From Tetrastigma voinierianum (Eukaryota > Streptophyta > Magnoliopsida > Vitales > Vitaceae), in contig JAEQBH010006824.1 in NCBI GenBank assembly GCA_016808115.1, forward strand, positions 1-64,000: a stretch of DNA of 64,000 bases. Reading direction: 5' to 3'. The notes beneath the pieces are model-generated. The model did no database searches. It saw only the letters and a program-made list of their open reading frames with translations, and was not told the DNA's origin. Below are positions 46,736-57,510 of the stretch, piece after piece; the first letter of the stretch is position 1; the number at the start of each line of letters is the position of its first letter. The position numbers and the translations under genes are program-made.

Positions 46736-48000
46736 CACAGCGGGAGGATGGCCGGTGAAGAGGTTTGTGCGATGAGGCCATCCTTGAGACAAGCGAATGG
46801 TTTGCTTGTGCAAGATGTATTAACTAGGAGTTGGTTGGCCCGATGTGAAGACCAACAGGGCTTGAAAGTGAGCCTATTGGGCAATGGAGAAGAAAGGTTG
46901 AAGTTTTACCTCACACTTCTTTGGAAGTAGAACGTAGTCCTCAGCGGTTAGATCTTAAGCCCTACCTGTTGAATTGAAATATGCATTTTTGGGAGAAAAA
47001 TGCATTGTCCAGTAATCGAATTTTCTTTCACTATTGAACCCACATGAGGTTAGTTTGCTTCAAATCCTCCTGAGAATAAGCGATCGGATGGAAGATTTCC
47101 GATTTGAAAGGCATCGACCCGCGTATGCACCCATCATATCTACTTAGAAGAGGAATCGAGCGGTTCGATAGCCACGCGAGAATTTGAATCATATGCGAGA
47201 GTGAAATGCAGTGGAAGTGTTGAAATTGCTCTGAAGCCGACATCATATACCCCCATATCTAGTAGCTCTTAGGTAAGTCCAACTTGAGTAGTACCGAGAA
47301 ATCAAGGGTTACTACGGTTGCTGATGAGAAGGAAATGCCCACCCGGGCTTACTACGAAATTTGGAGGGTATGTATCATTCTGAAGGCTGAATGGTGTGAA
47401 AGGATGCTTTCCCTTACCTTTCCATGGACCCGGCTCTAGAAGTATGGGATCATCCCTTATCTTTGCTTTTTAGATGGAGTATTCAAATTTATTTCCATGT
47501 CAATCGTAGTCGATGATCAGGAAAAGACCACTTTCACTTGTCCTTTTGGTACATATGCCTATATGAGGATGCCCTTCGGTCTATGCAATACTTGACCACT
47601 TTTCGTTGTATGCTTAGTATTATTTTTTGTTGATATGGTGGGCGTATTACGGAGTTTATATGGATGACATAACAGTTTGCGAGGGGAAAGCTTGATGAAT
47701 GCCTCATCCATTTAGGCGTCCTCCACCAGAGATGCATCGAAAAAGAACCTAATGTAAAGCCCCAGGAAAAATGCCATTTATGGTAAATCGGGGCATAGTG
47801 TTGGGGCGCGTCTCATTTAGGGAATTGAAGTGGATAAAGCGAGTAGAATTGATCTCGAAAATTTGCCATCTCTACTAATGTGAAACTGATGCGACAATTC
47901 TTGGGACATGGGCTTCTATCGCGAGTTCATCAGAGACTTCGAAAATTGCTAAGCATAAAGCTCTGAAGCTCCTTGAAAAGATGCAAGTTGCGTGGGATGC
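46736..48000 (+). pseudogene. Reverse transcriptase of Athila 3
   Basis: The first part is very degraded. From 47460 it is clear: CFLDG, DQEKTTFTCPFGTYAY, MRMPFGLCN and VYMDDITVC (YMDD 47657-47668). Then come HLGVLHQRCIEK-like, EKCHFMV-like and LGRVSFRELKWIKRV-like codons (47760-47850). Catalytic aspartates are encoded; frames are broken. Confidence 0.8.
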
Positions 48001-48450
48001 AGAATGCTGAAAGGTTCGAGGAGCTTAAGGCATGTTGACTCTGACACCCATTGTGAGAATTTTAGTTGGCACTTGCCTTTTGAGAGTAATGTGCGATGCT
48101 AGTGACCTTCTTTGTCGGAGCGGTTCTCGGCGAGAGAGTAGGAGAAGCCGTATGTGGTGTATTATTATGCGAGCAAAAGCGTTAAATAGAAGCTCGGAGA
48201 AACTACCACAGCACTACGGAGAAAGAATTGCTAGCGGTGGTCTATGCTTTAGAAAAGTTCAGATCTTATTTGATTGGGTCAGATATTGTAATCTTCACGG
48301 ATCATTAGGCATTGAAATATCTACTCACAAAAGCGAGAATTCGAGGCTCGGCTTATTAGATGGGTTCTATTGCTACAAGAGTTCAACATCCAGATTAGAG
48401 ATAAGAAGGGTGTGGAGAACGTTGTTGTCGATCATCTCTCCAGATTAACC
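48001..48450 (+). pseudogene. RNase H of Athila 3
   Basis: VMCDASD (about 48083) starts the domain. YVVYYYASK-like, TTEKELLAVVYALEKFRSYL-like (frameshifted, 48200-48270) and the end IRDKKGVENVVVDHLSRL (48391-48445) follow. Confidence 0.85.
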
Positions 48451-49790
48451 ATAGCACACAATACCCACAACCCTCCCATGGTATGCTCACATTGCCAATT
48501 TTTTGGTAACAGGAGAGTTACCAATGGAGTGGACAGCACAAGACAAGAAGTTCTTCCATCCAAAGGTTCATTCGTACTATTGGGAAAAGCCGTATTTGTT
48601 CAAGTATTGTGCTGATAAGATAATAAGGAAATGTGTGCCGGAAGAAGAACAGGAAGGAATTCTCAGCCATTGCCATGATAGTGCGTGTGGAGGGCATTTC
48701 GCTTCACAGAAAACAGCCATGAAAGTGCTGCATTCGGGCTTTTATTGGCCGTCATTGTTTAAGAATGCCTACGCCCATGTCTTGGCCGATGTGATAAGTG
48801 CAGGCTGGGGAAGATTTCGAGTCGTCATGATGCCCTTGAACCCCATTTTAGTAGTTGAATTGTTTGATGTATGGGGCATCGACTTCATGGGACCATTCCC
48901 TACTTCCTTTGGCTATGCCTACATCCTTGTGGGGGTGGACTACGTGTCAAGTGGGTTGAAGCGAGTGCCGTGCGGGCGGCTGACCCTGAATCGTGCTAAA
49001 ATTCACGAAGAAAGAACATTTTCTCTAGATTCGAGGTTCCCAAGCAATTATCGATGATGGAGGTTCTCACTTTTGTAACACACCCTTTAGGGAACCTCTT
49101 ATCTAAATATGGTGTTAAGCATAAGGTAGCCACCCACATTATCATCCTGACGATTGGTGAAGTGGAACTGCCCAGCGAGAGAAATAAAGACCATCCTGAT
49201 GAGTTGTTAATTCTAACGGGAAGGACGGTCTTTGAAGCTTCTAGACTCATTGTGGGCATACATAACAGAATACAAGACCATCCTCGGCATGTCCCCATAT
49301 CGCTTAGTTTATGGTAAGGCTTGCCATTTACCAGTGGAAATCGAATACAAGGCGTGGTGGAAACGTCACAGGGGTAGAACATAGATATGAGCAGAGGCGC
49401 TTTAAGAATTATTGAGATTGACAAGTTAGAAGAATTTGAGAAGCAGCGCCTACTTCAATTCCAAAATTGCAAAGAATAAGCGAGAGGAAGAAGTGGCATG
49501 ATCAGCTCCATAACCCGAAACTTTCAATCAGGGGATCAAGTCCTCTGCCTTGATTCAGCTCCATCATTTCGAGGCGAGCACCGAATCGTGATGGGCGGGC
49601 CCATTTATCATCCATCAAGCATATCTGAATGGTTCGGTTGACCTTCTCAACTCGAAAGACAAGAGAGTATTCAAGGTTAGTGGGCAACGAGTGAAGCCCT
49701 ATGTTGTTCGCCACTCTACAAAAGAGGAGGAGATATTGCTCCTTGATCCTCCATGACTGACATTCGAGCCAGGTTGGTTTGGTGCTCATA
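48451..49790 (+). pseudogene. Integrase of Athila 3
   Basis: The 184-residue frame 48503-49057 is the longest open frame in the window. It has WEKPYLFKYCADKIIRKCVP, the zinc-binding histidines in GGHFASQK and FYWPSLF, but the C-x2-C pair is lost (VLADVISAG instead). WGIDFMGPFPTSFGYAYILV with the first catalytic Asp is intact. The second Asp (DGGSHFC, about 49052-49072) is in the next frame. A degraded C-terminal domain follows with KVSGQRVKPY (49675-49705). Confidence 0.88.
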
Positions 49791-50324
49791 GACCAAGCGC
49801 AGCTCAAATTTTGTTTTCTTTATTGGTCAATTTTTAATTTATTTTATTTTTAGTATTTTTATTATACCTTGGTTTTTAATTAAAATCTTCTTTAATATTT
49901 TCAGCATAATGGTTCTTTTATTTTTGTTTTTATTACGGGAGAAAAGGCGGTGCGGGAATGAATTTTCCTGCAGTGCGAAAATTCACTTACACAGTAGCGA
50001 AATGTTTTACGGAGGCGAGAATGACCCATGGCTAGCTTCTTAGCACCTCTCAAAAGCGAAATGCTAAGACCCCAATCCCCAGGCTTTTTGATTTCCATCA
50101 TCCTCTCCAGCAATTTCTCTCGAAACAGTTTTCTTTTTGGAGAGAAACTTGGAAAGTCACGCAGGGGCGGCTCTTTGGCTTCGGGGTCCCTTCAATTAAC
50201 CACAAGCACCATAACCCCCCTCCATTCTCTTTTAGCCCTGCATGCCCATCTCACCCCTGCTGCACGTCCATTTCGACCCCTCTTCCGTCGGCCTCGCCCA
50301 GTTTCCATTTGCAAGCCTCCCACA
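49791..50324. other. pol-env spacer of Athila 3
   Basis: AT-rich (49800-49920), then GCGAAAATTCACTTACACAG and AGTAGCGAAATG (49974-50004) and AAAGCGAAATGC (50052), which repeat the U3 motif of this element. It ends in a pyrimidine-rich leader before the env-like start at 50325. Confidence 0.65.
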
Positions 50325-51870
50325 ATGGTTCGGAAGCGAGGAGGGCATCGATATAGGCCCAGGGTTCAGACCTGTTCTCCTACCAGAGATGCTACAGGCA
50401 CTTCTAGGGCTGCTGCAAACCTCTCTCCAGTTCAAGGTGTCGAAGCACCTCCTTCTTTGTCTCCTACTACAGCCATAGCCTCTGCGATATCCCCGGAGCC
50501 ACGGGGTCATGAGCCCCCATCGAATGATCACGTGCCCGGGTGGGACCTCGACCCCCTCTCCTGTGCATCCACGACCTCCACGGAGGGCACCGCCTTCTAA
50601 GCGGGCCCGGACATCTGGCGGGAGTCTTCACGTTCTAGGCCCAAGCCTTCCACGATCTCCCGGTACGCTCGAGTCCTGGCAGCGATCAGCCACCCCGATT
50701 ATCCTGGCCAGAATTAGGCATCACTATTTCACTTTGACCAAGATGCAGGGAATGTGGATTCGCCGTGCAGGACTTTCACGGAGAGTCACATTATGATCTT
50801 TCTGCGTGGCGGTGGACCCACGGTTCCGAATTCTATCACGGTTGGTCCCGCAGTATTACGCTACTTTACTCGTTTATGACTCGAGGGCAATTTTCTATCC
50901 CTAGGTGGTTCTTGAGTTTTACCATACCTTGACATCCCGGGGAGTGTCCAATCTGATGCAACTTCAATTCAGTATAGATGGTCGTCTACGAGTTCTTGTG
51001 AGCTTAGGATATCTGCCCGTCTAAGCCTACGGTAGTTATGGATAATCGGCGATTATCGTCAATGGCACCACCCCTCGCTAGAGGATGGTTGCTCGCTGCT
51101 CTCGAAATCTGGCGATCGAATTATCCTTGTTCGGAGCGACTTCCTCAGCGTATGCTCCTTACGGATCACATACTTCGGTCCTGTCTGTTCGCTTGACCTT
51201 ATTTAACGCCTTATAGGCTATTCTAGAGGCTCTTTATCGGATATCGAGGAGGTTAAGTTGTCAAGGCGAGCTTATCATGACCGCCCTACTTTACTTCGAA
51301 GAAAAGGTCCACCGCAAGGGTTTGACTCATGCAGAGACTATTCCCCTTTTGATGCCGAGATTGTTATGCCATGTGTTAGAGCACCTCGGGTTCTCGGAGG
51401 AACCACGTATTGAGCGTCGGCAGAGTTGTGCTATGATTATATCCCATGAGCGAACCCTATCTATGCAACGCTCTTTTCTTTTTCACCAGCAAGAGGATGT
51501 TGTGGATGATTATGAGGATGACACACTAGGGGATGAAGCGGCTGTCTAGTGGTAGGAGTAGAGGAACCTCGGTTCGATTATCCCCTCCGAGTTCCGCCTC
51601 TTTGCTGACTCCTCCCCAAGACTACGGGCAGTCCTCGGCGTCGTGACCATCAGGGCACATCCTGTCACTTCTACAAGGGATTTGCTTAGGCTATTATGGA
51701 TGTCGATCTCACATTCATGCCTTACATCTTTCGCGGCTTCTCAGACAACATTGGCCGAGCGAATGGCCCGCGCCGAGGTTGCTCTCACACAGAATCAGGC
51801 TATTCTCCTTCAGATACAGAGCCACCTTGGTCTCCCACGATTCTGCGTGACATCACCTATCTGACCCACC
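50325..51870 (+). pseudogene. env-like ORF of Athila 3
   Basis: It starts MVRKRGGHRYRPRVQT and continues with a Pro/Ser/Thr-rich region. Other frames give YDSRAIFYP and VVLEFYHTL (the V-x-EFY box, about 50905), an LVMTALLYFEEKVHRKG-like part (51277-51315) and LLMPRLLCHVLEHLGFSEEP. An acidic tract (VVDDYEDDTLGDE) leads to the end SFAASQTTLAERMARAEVAL with LLQIQSHLGLP. Cellular role unknown; the domain resembles plant transposon env-like proteins, with no clear membrane segment in the readable parts. Confidence 0.8.
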
Positions 51871-52082
51871 ACTCCTTGGGCGATCTGTTGTATCGACTTT
51901 AGCGAAGCTTCTTTGGATATGCTTTCGTAGCGCGCGATAACGATCGCCCGACGTACCACCAGCCAAAGTGCTATTTTGGTACTATTAAGATAGATTCTAA
52001 GTACTTTTTGTGTACTAATCATATTAGTTAAACCGATTGACACGTGCAGGTCCCTTTGATACTAATGATTGTATTTCGAGGC

Positions 52083-53356
52083 TGTTTGTGGTAGTTTTTG
52101 CAGGTTTCAGAGGCCTATTCTATCATGACAAGCTAGGCATTTCGAAGTTGAGCTGATTTACATCGAGTTCATATGATTTATCTTCGGTGCATCAGTAGGA
52201 GTGTAAGAAGAAATTGAGCGAGCAAGCGGGGAAAATTTCGCTATAGGAGAGGAATTTTAGCTACAATAGCGAAAATTTTATTTACTTTGAATTTTCACTA
52301 CTTATAGTGAATTTCGGCTACATAACGAATTTAGCTACGATGGCGAATTTTAAGCTACAGTGAAATTTCTCTATGTAGCGAAATTTCTATCTACGACGGA
52401 AATCTGCTCTTTTTTGTGTATAAAACGACCCCTTTTTTGGTTAATTTCAGGAACTCCTGCCCGCTACGTAATTATACTAGTTAGGTTAGATTGGTATTTC
52501 ACCTGTTTTAACCTATATAAGCCATTTCTGAACAATTTTGTAACCAAACTTTAATTGAAGCATTCTACAATGCAGAGCCTGTTTTCCTTCACTTTCTCTC
52601 TTCTCTCTCCTCTTTCTCTCACTTTCTAAGCGATAAACACACCTTTGAGGATGACAACTCAAGGATGTTTGGCTAAAGCCTCTAAACCTTGAAGAGGAGG
52701 TTGCTAGATAGGTTGATATGTTTTGCGGGTGATCCTGCGTATTTCGAAGCGATGCTGCGTAGTTATATTCGAACTTTCAAAACTAGGTTTAAAAGCTATT
52801 TGATGTACTTTCATTGATCAATACTTGGCAAGCTTTTAGGGTTCAGTGTATTCTTAGTGTTAGATACACTGACATCCATTAGTTGTCGTTTATGAGCCAT
52901 TGGAAGTAGGTTAAATGCTTGATTTCAACTTTAGGAACATTGAATGCTTTCGATGCGTGCTATGTTTCAAAAGAAATGATACTAAGGAGTTAGTCTTTAA
53001 AGTTAAAAAGATGCGGTTTTGGAAATGACTATAGGTCATCTTCCTAATGCAAGAAATAACGGGACACCTTTGCAAACTATCATACCAAACTAGTGGCCCC
53101 GAAAACTTCAAGGACTTCTTTTTACATCTTATTTAGAAATTACCTTCGATTAGCATGAGCAAGCAACCATTTTTATACAAATCCAAAATCCAAACAAAAG
53201 CCTCACCATTATGAATCATTACAAAATCATTTGTAAGACGAAAACCCATCCCTGTGTTCGATTCTAGAGCCGCTATATTGCAGTAGCTTTGCTACGAAAC
53301 TAGGAGTAGTTTAGGTATAAATATTGTTGATCCGGAACCCTACTGTGGCACGAATC
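52083..53356 (+). repeat. 3' LTR of Athila 3
   Basis: 1.27 kb, matching 42945-44232, including GTTAGATACACTGACATCCA and ACCCATCCCTGTGTTCGAT. Palindromic motifs at 52228-52395, TATA box at 52514-52520. Differences from the 5' LTR are many small indels and substitutions. Confidence 0.8.
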
Positions 53357-53592
53357 AGGGGCTTTAAAGCCCATTCAGAGCAACCAGTGCTCTCGCCCAC
53401 CACTAAAGAAGCAACACTAGCTCAGGTTTAAGCTGAAAATATAGAAAACAAAGAGTTGAAGTTGAGGAGAGAAGCAATTCTGAGTTGTTGATCCTTTTAA
53501 AAGAAATAAGAAATGAAATGAGAGGCAGAGATGAATAGCTCAAGGAGGAACTAAGGTGGAGAGACAACCTGCGAGACTAGGGTAAAGTAAAA
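53357..53592 (+). pseudogene. env-like ORF of Athila 1, third piece
   Basis: The translation gives EQPVLSPTTKEATLAQ, a Lys/Glu-rich helix (ENIENKELKLRREAI) and, in another frame, LLKEIRNEMRGRDE and LKEELRWRDN. It is a coiled-coil-like segment continuing at 56912 after the LTR insertion. It is different from the end of the Athila 3 env-like protein and so is assigned to Athila 1. Confidence 0.6.
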
Positions 53593-54557
53593 TGATAGAC
53601 ACGGGTTGCAAATCGATGAATTTCTCTAGATCTCGGATGACGACGCAAGCCATACCGTTGAGTCCGTCTCACGAAATCTAAGTACATAGTCGAATTTCAT
53701 CGAATTCCGAGAAGTTCGGAATTGCACGTATTTCGAGACAAACTGACAAATGAGAGGGTGACACATGGCATGAAGATGCATGCCATGTGGCACTGAGACA
53801 CTTGGCGCGGGTGGAAGCGAGTGTCACATATCTTGCATGAGAGGATAGTGGTGGGAAAGTGGGCATGGAATGACATGTGGGATCTTATGTGTCATGAGGA
53901 AAAGAAGGAGTGTTCTACACCCCTAAATAAGTATTCTCCACCTAAAGAAGCAATTTTGTTCGGTGGGAAAGATGAGAGAAAGGAAAAGAAAAGGGGAGAA
54001 GAAAAGAAAAAGAAAAAGAAAGAGAAGAAAGAAAGACAACGGAAAGGAAAGAGAACCCTGGCATTTCTCGATTAACAAGCGAGGAAGGGATTCACGGTAG
54101 TGAACGGATGCGCACTTCGAGAGGTGAAATTTCTCTCTACTGCGGTTGAGTCTTTGTTTTTAAGAGCCATGGAAATAGCATGACGGTGCTTAGGAAGCAG
54201 TGGGTTAGTTTAAAAATAATTTCGATAGAAATTATTATTGAGTTGAAACAGTTTGGAGTGCAGTAGGATGATCTTGGTTATGTCTTTGTATATCTTTGTT
54301 CTGAGATTGGAGGTGAAATCCAATTTTTTGCGTGTTATTTCTTGTTTGAATAACATCTGGTGTGTGAGAAAATGATGTTAATATATATGCATGCTTGTTA
54401 CATATATTAGCGTGATGCTAATTGTGAAGCATGTATTATGAGTGTTGCATGTAGTTCCCATCATGCATGTAACATGAGATATAATGCAGTGACATTATCA
54501 TTGCATGTGCACGAGGTCATCGCGTGAATCGGGTGTGAGTGCATGAATAAAATAGGT

Positions 54558-54775
54558 ATTCGGAGGGTTGTCCAGTAACAGTGATTCGGAGGGTTGTCCA
54601 ATAAATTATATCGGAGGTTTGTCCAATGAACTCTATCGGAGGGTTGTCCAATAAGGGGTTCTCGGAGATGGTCCAGTGATTCGATACTCGGAGGTTGTCC
54701 GATGGTTTACTATTGGGTTGTCAAGTGTGCAAAATATTAAGAGGGTTGTACGATCGAGGAGGTTGTTCGATGGGT
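54558..54775. repeat. 24-27 bp tandem repeat (CGGAGGGTTGTCCA), about nine units
   Basis: Units such as TTCGGAGGGTTGTCCAGTAA and TATCGGAGGGTTGTCCAATA; later units are more diverged. Confidence 0.9.
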
Positions 54776-55484
54776 TTCAAGTAAGCTTTTGTTTTGAAAT
54801 AGTTTTCATACATGGAAAATTGAATGTATGAGGAGAGAGAGTCGATGAGAATTTGGGCATGACATAGACATTCATATAGAGATATGCATATTTTATATGA
54901 ATGAGTGTGAATGATTTGGATTATGTCATTGTATGTGCACTTGGAGTGGGAGTATCCCTTGTAGGAGACTTCCTGCGGGCGTAAGCTCACCGTTGTGGGA
55001 AAAATATTTTTGGAGTGGGTACACGAAGGCACTTCCTTGAGGTCTTAGTTGAGAGGAAGATCTAAGGGCTTGACAACGTTTCTTTTGTAAAATTTTTGGG
55101 TAGAAAGCCCGATTTGACAAGCGGAAACTGTTGTCAAAGAAAGAAAAATTGTGTACTTATAATGTAAATAGAATTGTAATTAAACTCAGATTATATGTTA
55201 ATACAATTTGTGGTAAGAGCACAATGTCTTGCCTTGAGGGGCGTTGGTTGCGTCACGAACCATAGGAAGTAAAACCTATTTCGATCCTATGTATTATCCG
55301 AACTTTAAGATTGATTTTTGTTGGAAGTAAAAGGGGTGGCCATGTTTCCTTCTGGTATATTGTATCCCCATCAGTAAGCTTGATGTAGGCTTTTGAATCA
55401 CCCAAATCGGACCTCTACAACCCAAGTTATGGCCTTTTTACTCGGAAGGGTCTGAGAGGATGAGCTGTGGTCGAGCTCTTCTGG

Positions 55485-55985
55485 CTAAACTGACCTCTTT
55501 GGGCAGAGCTGAGCTCTCTTGGATGACCTGACCTCTTGGGCAGAGCTGAGCTGACCTCTTTGGTCAGAGTTGAGCACTCTGGATGGGGCGGCCTCTGCTG
55601 CTGAGCTGGTGACCTCTTTGGTCGAGAGAGTGAGGCTCTCGGCTGAGCTGACCTCTTGCGTAGAGTTGAGCTGACCTCTTTGGTCAGAGCTGAGCTCTCC
55701 TAGATGAGATGACCTCTTGGGCAGAGCTGAGCTGGGCCTCTTTGGTCGGAGGCGGAGGCTCTCCCGGGACGGTGACCTCTTGCGTAGGCGAGGCTGACCT
55801 CTTTGATTCGGCCCGGGACTCTCTGGATGAGTTGACCTCTTGTGCAGAGTTGAGGTGACCTCTTTGGTCAGAGATGAGCTCTCTTGGATGAGCTGACCTC
55901 TTTGGGTAGAGCTGAGCTAACCTCTTTGGGTAGGCGAGCTCTCACGGATGACGACACTCTTTAGTTTGGATGGCGGCCTCTTTGC
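55485..55985. repeat. About 62-bp tandem repeat (TGACCTCTTTGGTCAGAGCTGA type)
   Basis: The core TGACCTCTTTGGTCAGAGCT, then GAGCTCTCTTGGATGAGC, then TGACCTCTTGGGCAGAGCTG, recurs about eight times with variation. AGAGCTGAGCTCT within it is itself palindromic. Confidence 0.85.
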
Positions 55986-56040
55986 GTGAAATTTGAGCTC
56001 TTACGGCCGGCGGCTCTTTTCGCGGGCGAGCTCTTATGGC

Positions 56041-56160
56041 CGAGCTCAGCAGGGATGAGCTGTGTATGGCCGAGCTCAGCAGGGATGAGCTGTGTGTGGC
56101 CGAGCTCAGCAGGGATGAGCTGTGTATGGCCGAGCTCAGCAGGGATGAGTTGTGTGCCGA
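56041..56160. repeat. 30-bp tandem repeat, four units
   Basis: CGAGCTCAGCAGGGATGAGC plus TGTGTATGGC, at 56041, 56071, 56101 and 56131, with a related copy at 56191. Since 30 is divisible by three it creates open frames on both strands (WPSSAGMSCV repeats on plus, SSLLSSA on minus) that are not genes. Confidence 0.95.
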
Positions 56161-56911
56161 GGTTACCTCCTTTGGCTGGGCTCTTCCGGCCGAGCTCAGC
56201 AGGGAATGAGTTCGGCTATGCCAACTTCGGACAACCATAACTTTCTCGTCCGAAGTCCGTTTCATGCGTTCGTAGACTCTATGGAAATCCCTTTGAGTCT
56301 AAAATCCATACATATATGGCTCAAAATAATCTGAGCTCATATTGTGTTCGAAAGATACGAAAGACAGTAGGTACCGCTTGCTCTACATGTCATTGTCGTC
56401 ATGTGAACGCTAACTGATGACCATAACTTCCTCATCCAAGTCCGCTTCAGGTGTTCTTAGACTCTATGGAAATATCCTTGAGTCTAGAATCTGACCACAT
56501 GCCTGTGGATGAATTTGGTGCCTAAATATAGTTGGAGACGACTTTCCTGCCGAGCTGACCTCCTTTGGCCGAGTCGACCTCGTCTAGGGAATGAGCTTGG
56601 CAATGCCAACTTCTGATGACATCCCCTGTCCAAGTCCCGTTTACGTTCTTGGACCTATGGAAAGATCTCGAGTCTAGAATTCAACCATATTCCCGTGGAT
56701 GGAATTTGGTGCTTAAATAGTTTCTGAAAAGTTGATCATTGCACTAAGTGCACTAATTATTTAATCTTGAATGAGAGGATCAAGTATGTGTCATCGCTGA
56801 ATAATTTGAAAGTGACACGTGAATATGTGTGAATGAAGCTATTATATAGCTTGTTGAAGGTTACTTGTGAAAAAAAAGAAAAAAAAGACCCCCGGGATTT
56901 GGGGTGTCACA

Positions 56912-57510
56912 CAACCACCAAGATGAGGAGAATAAGAAAAAAGAGAATAATCTGACAGCAACCCTCCAACAAAGAGATAATAAATGGAGGGATGAGCTAG
57001 CTGAGAGAGATAAAGCTCTTAGAGCTGAATTCAGAGAGAGAGAGAAGGCATTTATAAGTGAGCAGTTGAAGAGGGACCAGGAGTTGAAGATCCTGGAAAT
57101 CAGAGAGAAGGAGATGGAGCATAATCCGCTCGTGCCGCAGGCATTTGGTACTAGATAAGGAACACTAAAAGGAAATCAGGCCACTATCCAAAAGAGGGAT
57201 GAAGAATCGAAGCCTCCTCGAACTATAGGGAGAAGATTTGACAAAGAGCCTGGATATGTGAATTCCACATGATCGTAACGCACGATGCCTCGTGAGAGCT
57301 CAGGGAGCTCTGAATTCCATAGGGTTAAGACATAATGAGCTAATCAAGAGCAATGCAACCATGCTAGAATGGTTTACCTTGAAGATGGAAGGAGATAGCA
57401 CAGTTAAGAGACCCCAAGCTTCCATCTTTGAATTCATCCCATCTCAAGGTGCATACCAGTATGAACCAGTGAATCTAAAACCCTCCAAGTCCCAGAGGAA
57501 AAAGAAATAG
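56912..57510 (+). pseudogene. env-like ORF of Athila 1, last piece (coiled coil)
   Basis: The 84-residue frame to 57158 is highly charged: NHQDEENKKKENNLTATLQ, QRDNKWRDELAERDKALRAE, FREREKAFISEQLKRDQEL, a long helix with coiled-coil character. After a stop, IGRRFDKEPGY and, in the frame 57292-57510, KPSKSQRKKK end the protein. It follows on from 53357-53592 once the LTR is removed. Function unknown. Confidence 0.6.

Larger units (their letters stand above)
42427..53356 (+). mobile_element. Athila-type retrotransposon (Athila 3)
   Basis: LTRs 42945-44232 and 52083-53356 enclose a PBS, gag, PR, RT, RNase H, integrase, spacer and env-like ORF in order. Similarity between left and right ends extends about 500 bp upstream of both LTR starts into the end of the env-like ORF, so the insertion begins near 42427, not at the LTR. 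A weak duplication candidate is AAGCT (42422-42426) and AAGCC (53367-53371). It is a different family from Athila 1 and 2 (different LTR and U3 motif). Confidence 0.75.
53593..56911 (+). mobile_element. Repeat-rich chromovirus-type LTR, plus strand, probably solo
   Basis: It starts TGATAGACACGGG and ends GTGTCACA. Near the start is the block CTCGGATGACGACGCAAG ... CCGTTGAGTCCG, related to the block in the LTRs at 1-273 and 35249-38138. A GA-rich stretch (53960-54050) is followed by three tandem repeat arrays (54558-54775, 55485-55985, 56041-56160). No gag or pol was found. At 3.3 kb it is long for an LTR because of these arrays. No convincing target duplication. A degraded non-autonomous element is the alternative. 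Confidence 0.65.

Noticed and set aside
48996..49424. 142-residue minus-strand frame
   Set aside because: Antisense of the Athila 3 integrase region; no domain.
50028..50600. 190-residue frame as an intact novel protein
   Set aside because: It starts in the spacer; the later part is the start of the Athila 3 env-like ORF, and it is followed by frameshifts.
55942..56265. 107-residue minus-strand frame with SSLLSSA repeats, and an 84-residue plus-strand frame with WPSSAGMSCV repeats
   Set aside because: Both come from a 30-bp tandem repeat, which keeps frame by arithmetic; no other coding signal.
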